Assembly: GCA_910585725.1 (NCBI GenBank)
Contig: CAJUFA010000014.1
Location: 24,709-88,708, forward strand
Length of the DNA stretch: 64,000 bases
Direction: 5' to 3'
DNA from: an uncultured Dorea sp.
Lineage (GTDB): Bacteria; Bacillota; Clostridia; Lachnospirales; Lachnospiraceae
This document shows positions 26,760 through 36,290 of the stretch, piece by piece. The position numbers and the translations under genes are program-made. The notes beneath the pieces are model-generated. The model searched no databases. It had not been told where the DNA came from and saw only the letters and a program-made list of their open reading frames with translations. How positions within the stretch are numbered: the first letter of the stretch is position 1; each line of letters begins with the position of its first letter.

Positions 26760-27314
26760 TTACATCTTAAGCACGATTCCTACGCAGGCGCCTGCGGCGA
26801 TCCACACTAAGGGATGCAGTTTCCCTAGCTTCTTAATCTGTAGTAAGGTGAAAGTAATGATACAAACCGCGGTATTAATCAGATTAATCTCTAATTTCCC
26901 CTCCACGGCTGATATGAGCGCAATTTTAAGCAGTTCCCATACCGCATATCCGATCAGGGCGGCAACAGCGGGGCGGATACCGTAGAAAGCCGCTTTCACA
27001 TTCATGTTCTCACTGAAATTCTCCAGAAACTTTGCAATCATGATGATAATAATCCAGGCGGGGGCGGTAAGCGATATGGTGGCTACTACTGCCCCAGGGA
27101 CGCCGGCCGCGTTGTATCCGGCATAAGTTGCCATATTGATGCCCACAGGTCCGGGAGTACTCTCGCTGATCGCCACCATATTGGTCAGCTCACTTACGGT
27201 AAACCAGTCATATTTACCGGTCAGATCCATGAGAAACGGTAAAGTTGCCATGCCGCCCCCTATGGAAAAGAGACCGATCTTAAAAAATTCATATGCAAGG
27301 ATCAGATATATCAT
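26760..27314 (-). CDS. chrA: Chromate transporter half, ChrA family
   Basis: The 184-residue protein has the ChrA signatures FKIGLFSIGGGMATLPFL and PGPVGINMATYAGYN and about six hydrophobic helices. It is one half of a split (short-chain) chromate/anion transporter; two such half proteins act as a pair. The ATG at 27314 sits seven bases after aaaggaggt and overlaps the upstream half's stop as ATGA. Chromate is the family's named substrate; the physiological one may differ. Confidence 0.85.
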   Translation of the reverse strand: MIYLILAYEFFKIGLFSIGGGMATLPFLMDLTGKYDWFTVSELTNMVAISESTPGPVGINMATYAGYNAAGVPGAVVATISLTAPAWIIIIMIAKFLENFSENMNVKAAFYGIRPAVAALIGYAVWELLKIALISAVEGKLEINLINTAVCIITFTLLQIKKLGKLHPLVWIAAGACVGIVLKM

Positions 27315-27862
27315 GTCGTACACCTCCTTTCAAAATGTTTGGCGATAATTCCGGTAAGCCCGGCAAGGATGATGACCAGCGCCGTTGGAATCGGAGTAAA
27401 GCAGGTCAGGACAAATGCGGTCAGGAAGACAACGGCTCCCAGTTTATCGACGATCCCCTTCTTTGCCATGGTAAAGACTGTATTCAGCATCAGGGCGCAG
27501 ACCACGATACGTATTCCTGCCAGCGCATGGAGTACGACCGGCATATGGATGAAATTCTGCAGGATGGAGGCAACCAGACAGATGATAATAAGTGAGGGGG
27601 ATATCATCCCCAGGGTTCCGGATACACTGCCAAGAAAGCCGGCTTGCTGATATCCTACATAAGTTGCGGTATTGACGGCGATAATTCCGGGAGTACACTG
27701 TCCGATGGCGTAGATATCCAGCAGTTCTTCTTCCGTACACCATTGATGCTTCTGAACGACTTCCCGCTGCAGCATTGGCAGCATAGCGAGTCCGCCGCCG
27801 AAGGTAAGTCCGCCGATTTTAAAAAAACTGACGTATAGATCGAGTATTTTTTTTGTCTTCAT
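27311..27862 (-). CDS. chrA: Chromate transporter half, ChrA family
   Basis: A 183-residue partner half-transporter with FKIGGLTFGGGLAMLPMLQ and CTPGIIAVNTATYVGY, paralogous to the downstream half. Its first 15 residues are short and Lys-rich, then membrane helices follow. ATGA coupling to the second half suggests equal production of both halves, as needed for a heterodimer. Confidence 0.85.
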   Translation of the reverse strand: MKTKKILDLYVSFFKIGGLTFGGGLAMLPMLQREVVQKHQWCTEEELLDIYAIGQCTPGIIAVNTATYVGYQQAGFLGSVSGTLGMISPSLIIICLVASILQNFIHMPVVLHALAGIRIVVCALMLNTVFTMAKKGIVDKLGAVVFLTAFVLTCFTPIPTALVIILAGLTGIIAKHFERRCTT

Positions 27863-27894
27863 GATACATGCTGTCTCCTTTTTGTTTCTTTCTG

Positions 27895-28410
27895 TTATGA
27901 TAAAAGCCGCGCCATGACCATGGCATATATTTCCTGATTTTTTTTGGTCCAGTTGTTCGCGATTATCTCGGCTTCCGCTTCGGTGGGAGCAGTCACAGTA
28001 AGGTCGATCAGGGGCATTCGCTGTTCAATGACCTGGCATCTTATGGAATATTCCATGTTTGGATTGCGGTAGTAATCGGATTTGACAGATACTTCATTTT
28101 TTAATTCATACTTTTTCTTTTCCAGAAATGTATGAATATCCTTTCGGATAGCGGGAGAAATGTCATTCTTAAAATAATAGATGGTCTCGACCCCTTCTTC
28201 CGTGATATGGTAGAAAGTGCGGCTATGGGTGGATTCCTCTCTTATGAAGCCTGATTCCACCAATTCCGATATAGCCTGCTGAAGTTTGAAATATGTGGTA
28301 TATCCTTCTTCCAATATAAATTCGGAGATCTGAGAATTGGTCAAAGGAAAATCTACTTTATTCAATATGTATAAAATGATTAATTTATATAATTTAAATG
28401 TTGTATCCAT
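27895..28410 (-). CDS. DUF4364 family winged-helix-like protein
   Basis: A 171-residue protein of the DUF4364 family common in Clostridia. The first 85 residues look like a winged helix-turn-helix (LTNSQISEFILEEGYTTYFK, then a wing with THSRTFYHITEEG), and the rest is mixed alpha/beta. A transcription role is plausible but unproven. The ATG at 28410 matches the family's usual MDTTFKLYKLIILYIL beginning; a start at 28446 would overlap the radical SAM gene. Confidence 0.8.
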   Translation of the reverse strand: MDTTFKLYKLIILYILNKVDFPLTNSQISEFILEEGYTTYFKLQQAISELVESGFIREESTHSRTFYHITEEGVETIYYFKNDISPAIRKDIHTFLEKKKYELKNEVSVKSDYYRNPNMEYSIRCQVIEQRMPLIDLTVTAPTEAEAEIIANNWTKKNQEIYAMVMARLLS

Positions 28411-28417
28411 AGTAATA

Positions 28418-29341
28418 TCAGAATTCCTTTCCCTGCCAGATATCATGTGCTTTTAAATATGCCTGCATCCGGTTGAGCGTCTGGCGTTTATTAGAGGTCC
28501 ACAGCGGCGCGATCAGTAACGATTTGGGACCGTCTCCGGTCAGGCGGTGAATTACGATGTCGGGCCGGAGGATGCAGAGGCACCTGCCGATTATTTCAAA
28601 ATATTCGTCCATATCGGGGAGAGCGAAGGGGCGCTGCCGATAATAGTCTGCCAGGTCGGTGCCCTTCAATATGTGCAGCAACTGTAATTTGACGCCCTGG
28701 ATATCTTGTGTATTCAGATATCTGACGGTAGCGAGCATATGTTCTGAATTCTCCCCCGGAAGCCCGAGAATCGTGTGAACGATTACCGGAATATGCGCCG
28801 CGCGAAGTCTGCGGACTGCCTGCTCAAATACAGGGAGTTCGTAACCCCGCCGGATAAAATCAGCGCTTTGCGGGTGTATGGTCTGCAGTCCTAATTCGAT
28901 CCATACCGGCTTTTGCCGGTTCAGCTCGACCAGTAATTCGAGAATATCTTCACCGAGACAATCAGGTCTTGTGGCGATATCCAGAATCCGAATATCCGGG
29001 TGGAGGACGGCTTCGGTAAAAATCTTCCGTAGATACGGAACAGGTGCGTAAGTGTTCGTATACGCCTGAAAATAAGCGATATACGAATTGCCGGAATATT
29101 TTAACGAAGCCTGGGACTTTCCCTGTTCAATCTGTTCCGTAATGGAAAGTGAACGGTCCGCGGCAAAATCACCGGATCCTCCAGCGCTGCAGAAGATACA
29201 GCCTCGATGTCCGAGAGCGCCGTCGCGGTTCGGACATGTCATTCCTCCGTCAAGAGAGATCTTATACATCTTTGTCTGATAAGTCTGACGCAGAAAATAA
29301 TCCAGGGAATAGTATCGTTTTTCACCCCAATATACAGCCAT
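28418..29341 (-). CDS. TIGR01212 family radical SAM protein (YhcC-like)
   Basis: The 307-residue protein has the family N-terminus with KISLDGGMTCPNRDG, followed by the cluster cysteines in GCIFCSAGGSGDF. The radical SAM [4Fe-4S] set is Cys-x9-Cys-x2-Cys, the spaced variant of this family. It also carries a HTILGLPGE motif. These enzymes (YhcC/YtqA-like) are conserved and implicated in RNA-related chemistry; the reaction is not settled. It heads a minus-strand unit with the DUF4364 gene. Confidence 0.85.
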   Translation of the reverse strand: MAVYWGEKRYYSLDYFLRQTYQTKMYKISLDGGMTCPNRDGALGHRGCIFCSAGGSGDFAADRSLSITEQIEQGKSQASLKYSGNSYIAYFQAYTNTYAPVPYLRKIFTEAVLHPDIRILDIATRPDCLGEDILELLVELNRQKPVWIELGLQTIHPQSADFIRRGYELPVFEQAVRRLRAAHIPVIVHTILGLPGENSEHMLATVRYLNTQDIQGVKLQLLHILKGTDLADYYRQRPFALPDMDEYFEIIGRCLCILRPDIVIHRLTGDGPKSLLIAPLWTSNKRQTLNRMQAYLKAHDIWQGKEF

Positions 29342-29603
29342 ATTGTCTCCTCATAATTAAATTATTACACATTGACATCATATCATTCTTCTTTCATCAA
29401 ATCAATAAAAAGGCTTTTAAATTTTGAACAGATGTAGTATAATATCTTCTGATAAATTCCAACTGGGTCAATTCAGGCCCCTCAAATCCCAGTGAATATA
29501 TATTGAGCATTCGTATATATGGAAACAAGTAAAAATTAATAATCAGACAAGACGACGCACATGAAAGGTATTGACTATTAAAAAGAAAGGACCATTTTGT
29601 AAA

Positions 29604-30941
29604 ATGAGAGAAAAGTATGAGTCATTGCCATTAGCTACGCTCAGGGATCTTGCAAAGGCAAGAGGGCTGAAAGGTATATCTACGATGAAGAAGGCAGAAT
29701 TGGTGGAGCGTATGTTGGAGGAAGATGAGAAAGAAAAGCAGGCGGCCAAGGAAGCGGTAAAAGAGATGTCTGCGAATACCGGGGATAAAGAGATCCACGA
29801 CATAGACAGGCTGGACAGCGGAGTTACGGCATGCGGGATATTAGAGGTGCTTCCGGACGGTTATGGATTTATCCGAAGCGATAATTATCTGCCTGGAGAA
29901 AGCGACGTTTATGTATCGCCTTCACAGATTCGTAAGTTCAACCTTAAGACGGGAGATATTCTAGAAGGTCATACGCGGATTAAGACACAGCAGGAAAAGT
30001 TCAGCGCGTTATTATATTTGACGAAGATTAATTCCATAGACCCGATGAAGGCTATGCGAAGAACGAATTTTGAAGATATGACGCCGATTTTCCCCGACGA
30101 ACGTCTGCGGATGGAGTGCGGAAAGACGAGTACGGCCATGAGGATCGTCGACTTGTTGTCGCCCATCGGAAAGGGGCAGCGAGGTATGATCGTATCGCCT
30201 CCGAAAGCAGGTAAGACAACCCTGTTAAAGCAGGTAGCGTTATCGATACGTAAGAATAATCCGGAGATACATCTTCTGATTCTCCTGATCGACGAGAGAC
30301 CGGAGGAAGTGACGGATATTAAGGAAACCATAGAAGGAGAGAATGTGGAGGTTATTTATTCTACATTCGATGAATTGCCGGAGCATCATAAGCGTGTGTC
30401 CGAGATGGTCATTGAACGTGCGAAGCGTCTGGTAGAACATAAAAAAGACGTCATGATCCTGTTAGACAGTATCACACGTCTGGCAAGAGCTTATAACTTA
30501 ACCGTTCCGCCTTCAGGAAGAACGCTGTCAGGAGGTCTTGATCCGGCGGCGCTGCATATGCCAAAGAGATTCTTCGGCGCGGCGAGAAATATGCGGGGCG
30601 GCGGAAGTCTTACGATTCTGGCAACTGCGCTGGTAAATACGGGAAGTAAGATGGACGATGTAATCTATGAAGAGTTCAAGGGAACCGGTAATATGGAACT
30701 GGTATTAGACCGGAAATTATCCGAGAAGAGAGTATTTCCGGCTATCGATATTCCGCAGTCCGGAACCAGAAGAGAAGATCTTCTCTTATCCAGGGAGGAG
30801 CAGGAGGCCGTCGATTCAATGCGCCGCGCTCTGAACGGTATGCGGGCGGATGAAGCCGTAGAGAATATTTTGAATATGTTCAGCAGGACCCGCAACAATA
30901 TTGAATTGATCCAAATGGTAAAAAAGACAAAAATCATCTAG
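29604..30941 (+). CDS. rho: Transcription termination factor Rho
   Basis: The 445-residue Rho has an N-terminal SAP-like domain (YESLPLATLRDLAKARGLKG), a cold-shock-like RNA-binding domain (DGYGFIRS, DVYVSPSQIRKF), then the RecA-like motor with Walker A PPKAGKTTLL and Walker B VMILLDSITRLARAYN. It unwinds RNA to terminate transcription. The ATG at 29604 is favoured; a TTG at 29571 with its own AAAGG site would add 11 residues. The leader before it (29457-29500) holds a hairpin with actggg / cccagt ends that could matter for control. Confidence 0.95.
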   Translation: MREKYESLPLATLRDLAKARGLKGISTMKKAELVERMLEEDEKEKQAAKEAVKEMSANTGDKEIHDIDRLDSGVTACGILEVLPDGYGFIRSDNYLPGESDVYVSPSQIRKFNLKTGDILEGHTRIKTQQEKFSALLYLTKINSIDPMKAMRRTNFEDMTPIFPDERLRMECGKTSTAMRIVDLLSPIGKGQRGMIVSPPKAGKTTLLKQVALSIRKNNPEIHLLILLIDERPEEVTDIKETIEGENVEVIYSTFDELPEHHKRVSEMVIERAKRLVEHKKDVMILLDSITRLARAYNLTVPPSGRTLSGGLDPAALHMPKRFFGAARNMRGGGSLTILATALVNTGSKMDDVIYEEFKGTGNMELVLDRKLSEKRVFPAIDIPQSGTRREDLLLSREEQEAVDSMRRALNGMRADEAVENILNMFSRTRNNIELIQMVKKTKII

Positions 30942-30967
30942 ACAATATCATGCTTTTGTGGTACAAT
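30939..30967 (+). promoter_or_regulatory. Promoter of rpmE
   Basis: TAGACA (30939-30944), 17-base spacer, TACAAT (30962-30967). The -35 element overlaps the rho stop codon. Confidence 0.65.
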
Positions 30968-31037
30968 AACAACGCTGTTTAGAAAACGGATATTGACTGC
31001 ACGTAGCATGTGACGAAATAAAGAAGAGGTGAAAATC

Positions 31038-31241
31038 ATGAAAGAAGGAATACATCCGGCATATCATCAGGCAACTGTAACTTGTAACTGTGGCAATACC
31101 TTTGTAACAGGTTCTACAAAAGAAGATATTCATGTGGAGATCTGTTCCAAGTGCCATCCTTTCTATACCGGACAGCAGAAAGCTGCTCAGGCTCGCGGCC
31201 GTGTTGATAAGTTCAATAAGAAATACGGAATGGGTAAATAG
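31038..31241 (+). CDS. rpmE: Ribosomal protein L31, zinc type
   Basis: A 67-residue L31 with four zinc cysteines: CNC near 15-17 and CSKC near 36-39. That marks the zinc-containing RpmE form rather than the zinc-free RpmEB. The ATG at 31038 is preferred over the GTG at 31029, which lies in the ribosome binding site (agaggtg). The gene has its own promoter and terminator. Confidence 0.95.
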   Translation: MKEGIHPAYHQATVTCNCGNTFVTGSTKEDIHVEICSKCHPFYTGQQKAAQARGRVDKFNKKYGMGK

Positions 31242-31255
31242 AGTATACAAGTATC

Positions 31256-31286
31256 GGGTTGAGGTTGCATAATCTCAACCCTTTTC
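31256..31286 (+). terminator. Intrinsic terminator of rpmE
   Basis: Perfect 8-bp stem gggttgag / ctcaaccc with a 10-base loop, then ttttc. Confidence 0.88.
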
Positions 31287-31346
31287 TGTCGTAGACAAGT
31301 AGAGACGTGTATAAGATTGCAGATATAAGGAGAGAAGGGAAGGTAT

Positions 31347-32282
31347 ATGAAATCATCGAACATAGGCGGTCAGGCAGTGTTAGAAGGGATTATGATGAAA
31401 CATAAAGACGAATATGCTGTCGCAGTACGTAAGCCGGACGGTGAGATCATCGTACAGAAAGAGACGTATAAGAGTATCGTCCACAAGTGGAAGAAGCTGA
31501 CAGAGATTCCATTTGTCAGGGGTGTTTTTAATTTTATAGATTCTATGGTATTGGGAATGAAGACTTTGACGTATTCGGCCAGCTTCTTTGAGGAAGAGGA
31601 AGAAATGGAGATGACGGAAAAGGAGGCGGCGAAGCAGGAGAAGAAAGAAAATCTGCTGATGGGAGCGACGGTTGTATTCTCTCTGGTGATGGCGGTAGCG
31701 ATCTTCATGGTTCTTCCGTATTTTCTGTCTTCACTGTTGGAGCGGTATATTTCGTCTTACAGTATACGGACGGTGATCGAGGGATTCGTACGGATCGGTA
31801 TCTTTATCTTGTATGTATTGTTGATCTCGAGGCTGGATGATATCCAGAGAACTTTTATGTATCACGGCGCGGAACACAAGTGTATCAACTGTATTGAGCA
31901 TGGACTTCCGCTGACGGTGGAGAATGTAAGGGGCAGTTCCAGGCAGCACAAGAGATGCGGAACCAGTTTCCTGTTCCTGGTCCTTGCGATCAGTATCATT
32001 ATGCTGATTTTGGTAAGGGCCGAGACTCCGTTCATGAGGATTGTAATCCGGATTGTGCTGCTTCCTGTGATCGCAGGGATTTCTTATGAGTTCCTGAAGC
32101 TGGCAGGGCGAAGTGAGAATCCGGTTGTTAACTTTTTCAGCAAGCCGGGGCTTGCGATTCAGAAACTGACGACGAAAGAGCCGGATGACAGCATGATTGA
32201 GGTGGCGATCCAGGCTGTTGAGGCGGTATTTGATTGGAGAGCGTATGAAGCAGAGAACTTTCACACTGCGGCAGATCATTGA
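31347..32282 (+). CDS. DUF1385 family membrane protein (YqhQ-like)
   Basis: A 311-residue protein starting with the family signature NIGGQAVLEGIMMK. Four hydrophobic helices follow, the first about 100-130. A conserved YHGAEHKCINCIEHG motif (about 171-185), rich in His and Cys, and CGTSF suggest a metal site, hence the label metal-dependent enzyme. The function is unknown. Its gene overlaps prmC by 38 bases, and the pairing DUF1385-prmC-prfA is common in Firmicutes. Confidence 0.85.
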   Translation: MKSSNIGGQAVLEGIMMKHKDEYAVAVRKPDGEIIVQKETYKSIVHKWKKLTEIPFVRGVFNFIDSMVLGMKTLTYSASFFEEEEEMEMTEKEAAKQEKKENLLMGATVVFSLVMAVAIFMVLPYFLSSLLERYISSYSIRTVIEGFVRIGIFILYVLLISRLDDIQRTFMYHGAEHKCINCIEHGLPLTVENVRGSSRQHKRCGTSFLFLVLAISIIMLILVRAETPFMRIVIRIVLLPVIAGISYEFLKLAGRSENPVVNFFSKPGLAIQKLTTKEPDDSMIEVAIQAVEAVFDWRAYEAENFHTAADH

Positions 32283-33141
32283 AGAAGGAACGGAGCTGTT
32301 AAAAGCAGCGGGGATTGAGGAAGCTGCGCAGGACGCATGGTATCTGCTGGAGTATGCCGCCGGTATCAGCCGGGCCGTATATTATGGCGACCCGGACCGG
32401 ATCATGGATGTACGGCAGGCAAAGCAGTTTCTGGAATATATAGAGACTCGCGGGAAGCGGATTCCTCTGCAGCATATTACGGGTGAACAGGAATTCATGG
32501 GGTATCCCTTCTATGTAAATGAGCACGTGCTGATCCCGCGCCAGGATACAGAAACCCTGGTGGAAGAAGCGCTGAAAGTGATGCGAGCCGGGGGAAGGAG
32601 GATAAAGGTTCTGGATATGTGCACAGGATCGGGATGTATTCTCCTTAGTATCTTAAAGATGTATCCGCCGGCGGAAGGTACAGGATGCGACGTCTCGCGA
32701 GAGGCGCTTTGTGTTGCGAAGAAGAACGCAAGACGGCTGGGGGTGGATGCAGGATGGGTACTTTCTGATTTGTTTGATCAATGGGATGCGCCGGCCGGGT
32801 ATGAAGAGGCGGAACAGGTGTTAGATGAGAGATACGGTATGATTATCTCCAATCCCCCGTATATACGGACTGCCGAGATTCAAAAACTTCAGGAAGAGGT
32901 ACGCGTCCATGATCCCCGGATTGCACTGGACGGCGGAGAGGACGGGCTTTACTTTTACCGGAGAATTATAGAGGGAAGTATTCTTCATATAGAGGACGGA
33001 GGATATCTGTTATTCGAGATTGGATATGATCAGGGAGAAGACGTGGCAGAGCTGATGCAGAGCCATGGATATGGCGATATCATGATAAAAAAAGATCTGC
33101 CGGGTCTTGACCGTGTGGTTATGGGCAGATACAATATGTGA
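32245..33141 (+). CDS. prmC: Release factor glutamine methyltransferase PrmC
   Basis: The 298-residue protein has a helical N-terminal domain, a SAM-binding motif DMCTGSGCILLSI and the catalytic NPPYI that binds the GGQ glutamine. It N5-methylates Gln in the GGQ loop of release factors, and prfA follows directly. The ATG at 32245 (site ggaga just upstream) is preferred over one 48 bases upstream because it gives the usual start to the N-terminal domain. Confidence 0.93.
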   Translation: MKQRTFTLRQIIEEGTELLKAAGIEEAAQDAWYLLEYAAGISRAVYYGDPDRIMDVRQAKQFLEYIETRGKRIPLQHITGEQEFMGYPFYVNEHVLIPRQDTETLVEEALKVMRAGGRRIKVLDMCTGSGCILLSILKMYPPAEGTGCDVSREALCVAKKNARRLGVDAGWVLSDLFDQWDAPAGYEEAEQVLDERYGMIISNPPYIRTAEIQKLQEEVRVHDPRIALDGGEDGLYFYRRIIEGSILHIEDGGYLLFEIGYDQGEDVAELMQSHGYGDIMIKKDLPGLDRVVMGRYNM

Positions 33142-33208
33142 ATGTGATATAGAGTAAGAGATATAGATAAGAAACGCAGTATATAAGATAATTCTAGGAG
33201 GATGAACA

Positions 33209-34282
33209 ATGTTTGACAGATTAGAAGATCTGCTGATTCGGATGGAGGAGATATTGAGCGAGCTGCAGGAACCGGATGTGGCGAACGATCAGGCAAGGTT
33301 CCGGAAACTTATGAAAGAGCAGAACGACCTGTCCCCCATCGTGGAGGCATATAAGGAGTATAAGGAGTGCAGGCAGACGATTGAGGACAGTCTTCAGATG
33401 TTAGAGGAAGAATCGGACGAGGAGATGCGGGAGCTTGCGAAGGAGGAATTGAACGACTCCAAGGCAAGGACGGAAGAATTAGAGAAGGAACTTAAGATCC
33501 TTCTGCTTCCGAAGGATCCTAACGACGATAAGAATGTTATCGTGGAGATTCGTGCGGGAGCAGGCGGGGACGAGGCGGCATTATTTGCCGCGGAGATCTA
33601 TCGCATGTATCTGCATTATGCGGAGAGCAGGCGATGGAAGGTAGAGTTGGTAGAGTGCGAAGAGATCGGCATCGGCGGTATGAAGAACGTCACTTTCATG
33701 ATTAACGGAAGCGGAGCGTATTCCGTGATGAAGTATGAATCCGGCGTACATCGCGTACAGCGTGTGCCTGAGACAGAATCCGGAGGACGTATCCATACAT
33801 CGACGATAACGGTGGCTGTGATTCCGGAGGCAGAGGAAGTAGATGTCCAGATTGATGAGAAGGATATAAGGATAGATGTCATGAGGGCCTCCGGAAACGG
33901 CGGTCAGTGCGTAAATACCACGGATTCCGCAGTACGTCTGACTCACTATCCGACGGGAATCGTAATCTACAGCCAGACAGAGAAGTCACAGCTTCAGAAT
34001 AAGGAAAAGGCGTTTGCGCTGCTGCGGGCGAAGCTGTATGATATCGAGTGCCAGAAGCAGCATGACGCTGAAGCCGAGGCAAGAAAGAGCCAGATCGGGA
34101 CGGGAGACCGTTCTGAGAAGATCCGTACTTATAATTTTCCTCAGGGCCGCGTGACGGACCATCGAATCGGTCTGACGCTTTATAAATTGGATAAGATCAT
34201 GAACGGGGATATCCAGGAGATTATTGACGCATGTATCGCGGCGGATCAAAGCGCGAAACTTGCGAACATGAATGAGGATTAA
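33209..34282 (+). CDS. prfA: Peptide chain release factor 1
   Basis: A 357-residue RF1 with the stop-codon reading PxT motif as PET (in RVPETESGGRIHTS) and the GGQ motif in SGNGGQCVNTTDS. It reads UAA and UAG. The length is standard. A good taggagg site precedes the ATG, and a long hairpin terminator follows. Confidence 0.97.
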   Translation: MFDRLEDLLIRMEEILSELQEPDVANDQARFRKLMKEQNDLSPIVEAYKEYKECRQTIEDSLQMLEEESDEEMRELAKEELNDSKARTEELEKELKILLLPKDPNDDKNVIVEIRAGAGGDEAALFAAEIYRMYLHYAESRRWKVELVECEEIGIGGMKNVTFMINGSGAYSVMKYESGVHRVQRVPETESGGRIHTSTITVAVIPEAEEVDVQIDEKDIRIDVMRASGNGGQCVNTTDSAVRLTHYPTGIVIYSQTEKSQLQNKEKAFALLRAKLYDIECQKQHDAEAEARKSQIGTGDRSEKIRTYNFPQGRVTDHRIGLTLYKLDKIMNGDIQEIIDACIAADQSAKLANMNED

Positions 34283-34338
34283 GAGGAAAGAACGGCGCGC
34301 TAATCTGCCGGCGGCGAATCGGAGCAGGCGCTGACGGC

Positions 34339-34396
34339 AATGCCGGAAATCAGTCTACCGTGAGTATTCAGGTAGACTTGATTTCCGGCATTTTTA
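34339..34396 (+). terminator. Strong intrinsic terminator of prfA
   Basis: Near-perfect stem of about 18 bp between tgccggaaatcagtctacc (34341-34359) and ggtagacttgatttccggca (34371-34390), with one bulged base, then a T tract. Three copies of a ttattactcat-like unit follow up to the end of the ligase gene. Confidence 0.93.
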
Positions 34397-34420
34397 TTAC
34401 TCATTTATTACTCATTTTTA

Positions 34421-35656
34421 TTACTCATATCTTTCATCAATCACTCGTCGGGATTTCTTCTCACTCCGGGGAAGGAGACCTAATTCTACCACCTTGACAA
34501 GCGGTGTGAATCCGATACGGCTCTTGACCGTGCCTGCGATACGTTTTGCCAGGTCAAGGAAGTCCACGCGTCCGTTAGTCTCGACATAAAGACGCATCGT
34601 ATCCCTTCCGTCCAGATGAGAAATGCGGATCTGATATTCGCTGGAAACCTCCGGGAACTCCCTGAGGATTTCTTCGATCTGGCTAGGGAATACATTGACG
34701 CCCTTTATCTTCATCATATCGTCGGTTCTGCCCATAATGACGTCAAGACGGGGGAACCTGTTTCCGCAAGGGCAGGCGCCCGGGATAATACGGGACAGAT
34801 CGTGGGTCCGGTAACGGATCAGAGGCGCCCCTTCTTTGACAAGCGTTGTGATCACGATCTCGCCAAGTTCACCGTCGGGTACGGGTTTTAGTGTGACAGG
34901 GTCTACGATCTCAATATAGAGATAGTCGTCCCAATAATGCATACCAGTCTCATAACTGCAGTTGATGCCGATTCCGGGACCATAGACTTCGGTAAGTCCG
35001 TAGATATCGTAGAGTTCGATTCCCAGTTCATTCCGGATTCTCTGACGCATCTTCTCTCCCCAGCGTTCGGAACCGATCACGCCTTTCTTCAGGCAAATCT
35101 TATCTTTAATCCCGCGTTTTTCAATCTCTTCTGCTAGGAGCAGGGCATAAGAAGAAGTCGCGCAGATTACGGTGCTCTTCATATCCGTCATCATCTGTAA
35201 TTGTTTCTCTGTGTTTCCCGGACCCATGGGGATTACCATGGCGCCAAGTTTCTCGGCGCCGGCCTGAAAACCGATACCCGCAGTCCAGAGTCCATAACCC
35301 GGAGTGATCTGGATGCGGTCCAGATTGGTGATGCCCGCCGTCTCGTAACAGCGGGCGAACATAATCGCCCAGTCCTCTACATCCTTCGCCGTATAGGGGA
35401 TGATCACCGGTAGTCCGGTGGTGCCGGAGGAAGAGTGGATTCTTACGATATCTTCTTCCGGAGCGGTCATAAGACCAAGGGGATAAGCTTCTCTTAAGTC
35501 GTTCTTTTCGGAAAAGGGAAGTTTCTCAAAATCCTCCGGGGAGGAGACGCTTAGGATACCCGTGTCTTTCAGCTTCTTGCCGTAGAAGCTTCCGGCTTTT
35601 ATGAGAGCCTTTATCTGCTTGTTTACCTGGCTGATCTGTAATTCTGATATCTGCAT
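34421..35656 (-). CDS. paaK: Phenylacetate-CoA ligase family enzyme
   Basis: A 411-residue member of the PaaK family of adenylate-forming enzymes. It has the P-loop-like IHSSSGTTGLPVIIPYT (about 90-106), a Y-x-x-T/S-E-like DIYGLTEVYGPGI and a C-terminal domain with GRTDDMMKIKGVNVFP. It links or releases CoA from aryl acids such as phenylacetate and indoleacetate. Beside iorAB, it most likely turns aryl-acetyl-CoA from the oxidoreductase into free aryl acid with ATP gain, as proposed in archaeal and clostridial amino acid fermentation. Confidence 0.88.
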   Translation of the reverse strand: MQISELQISQVNKQIKALIKAGSFYGKKLKDTGILSVSSPEDFEKLPFSEKNDLREAYPLGLMTAPEEDIVRIHSSSGTTGLPVIIPYTAKDVEDWAIMFARCYETAGITNLDRIQITPGYGLWTAGIGFQAGAEKLGAMVIPMGPGNTEKQLQMMTDMKSTVICATSSYALLLAEEIEKRGIKDKICLKKGVIGSERWGEKMRQRIRNELGIELYDIYGLTEVYGPGIGINCSYETGMHYWDDYLYIEIVDPVTLKPVPDGELGEIVITTLVKEGAPLIRYRTHDLSRIIPGACPCGNRFPRLDVIMGRTDDMMKIKGVNVFPSQIEEILREFPEVSSEYQIRISHLDGRDTMRLYVETNGRVDFLDLAKRIAGTVKSRIGFTPLVKVVELGLLPRSEKKSRRVIDERYE

Positions 35657-35675
35657 GATGTTATGATGTCCTTTC

Positions 35676-35720
35676 TTAAATAGAGCGTTCCTTAATAGAG
35701 CGTTCTTAAATAGAGTGTTC
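35676..35720. repeat. Three 15-bp tandem repeats at the iorB 3' end
   Basis: Copies ttaaatagagcgttc (35676-35690), cttaatagagcgttc (35691-35705) and ttaaatagagtgttc (35706-35720). On the minus strand the unit at 35706-35720 encodes the last codons and stop of iorB, and the other two fill the gap to the ligase gene. This looks like recent slippage duplication of a gene end. Confidence 0.75.
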
Positions 35721-36290
35721 TTTCATATAGGAAAGCGCCCGGAAATTAAGTTCATGAAACTTCTCCGGAACACGTTCGCGGATGGCTGTTTTCAGGTCCT
35801 CCTCGTCAAGTCCGAGAGCGCCGCTTTGGACTGCGGCGCCGAGAAGCAGGAGGTTAAGAACTCTGGCGGAACCGATCTCCCGGCACGCCTGTTCCGCGTC
35901 TACTACGAGGAGTTTATGGGTATGCGCCTTAAGATAGGCGATCATCTCGCCGCCGTCGTAAGGGGTGTCGGAAAGTGTCGCCGTGACAGGCATGATAGTA
36001 CGCCGGCTTACGATGACCTGGCCGTCTACTTTGAGATAAGGAAGCATGCGGACCGTCTCCCCCGGTTCAAAACCGATGATGATGTCGGCGGAGCCTTTAG
36101 CGATCATCGGCGTGTACAATCCATCTCCCATACGGATGTGGCTGAATACGCTGCCGCCTCGCTGCGCCATGCCGATGGTCTCGGCGCTCATGACGGGAAT
36201 ATCCTTTTTCATAGCGGCGGAAGCGATTAATTTGGATGCAAGGACGGTTCCCTGACCGCCCACTCCGCACAATACTATGTTCTTATTCAT
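35706..36290 (-). CDS. iorB: Indolepyruvate oxidoreductase subunit beta
   Basis: The 194-residue gamma/beta-type subunit has GVGGQGTVLASKLIASAA at the N-terminus and AQRGGSVFSHIRMG, hallmarks of the 2-oxoacid:acceptor oxidoreductase gamma domain. With IorA it oxidises aryl pyruvates to aryl-acetyl-CoA, passing electrons to ferredoxin. The ATG at 36290 follows aaaggaggt by seven bases and overlaps the iorA stop by eight bases. Confidence 0.93.
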   Translation of the reverse strand: MNKNIVLCGVGGQGTVLASKLIASAAMKKDIPVMSAETIGMAQRGGSVFSHIRMGDGLYTPMIAKGSADIIIGFEPGETVRMLPYLKVDGQVIVSRRTIMPVTATLSDTPYDGGEMIAYLKAHTHKLLVVDAEQACREIGSARVLNLLLLGAAVQSGALGLDEEDLKTAIRERVPEKFHELNFRALSYMKEHSI

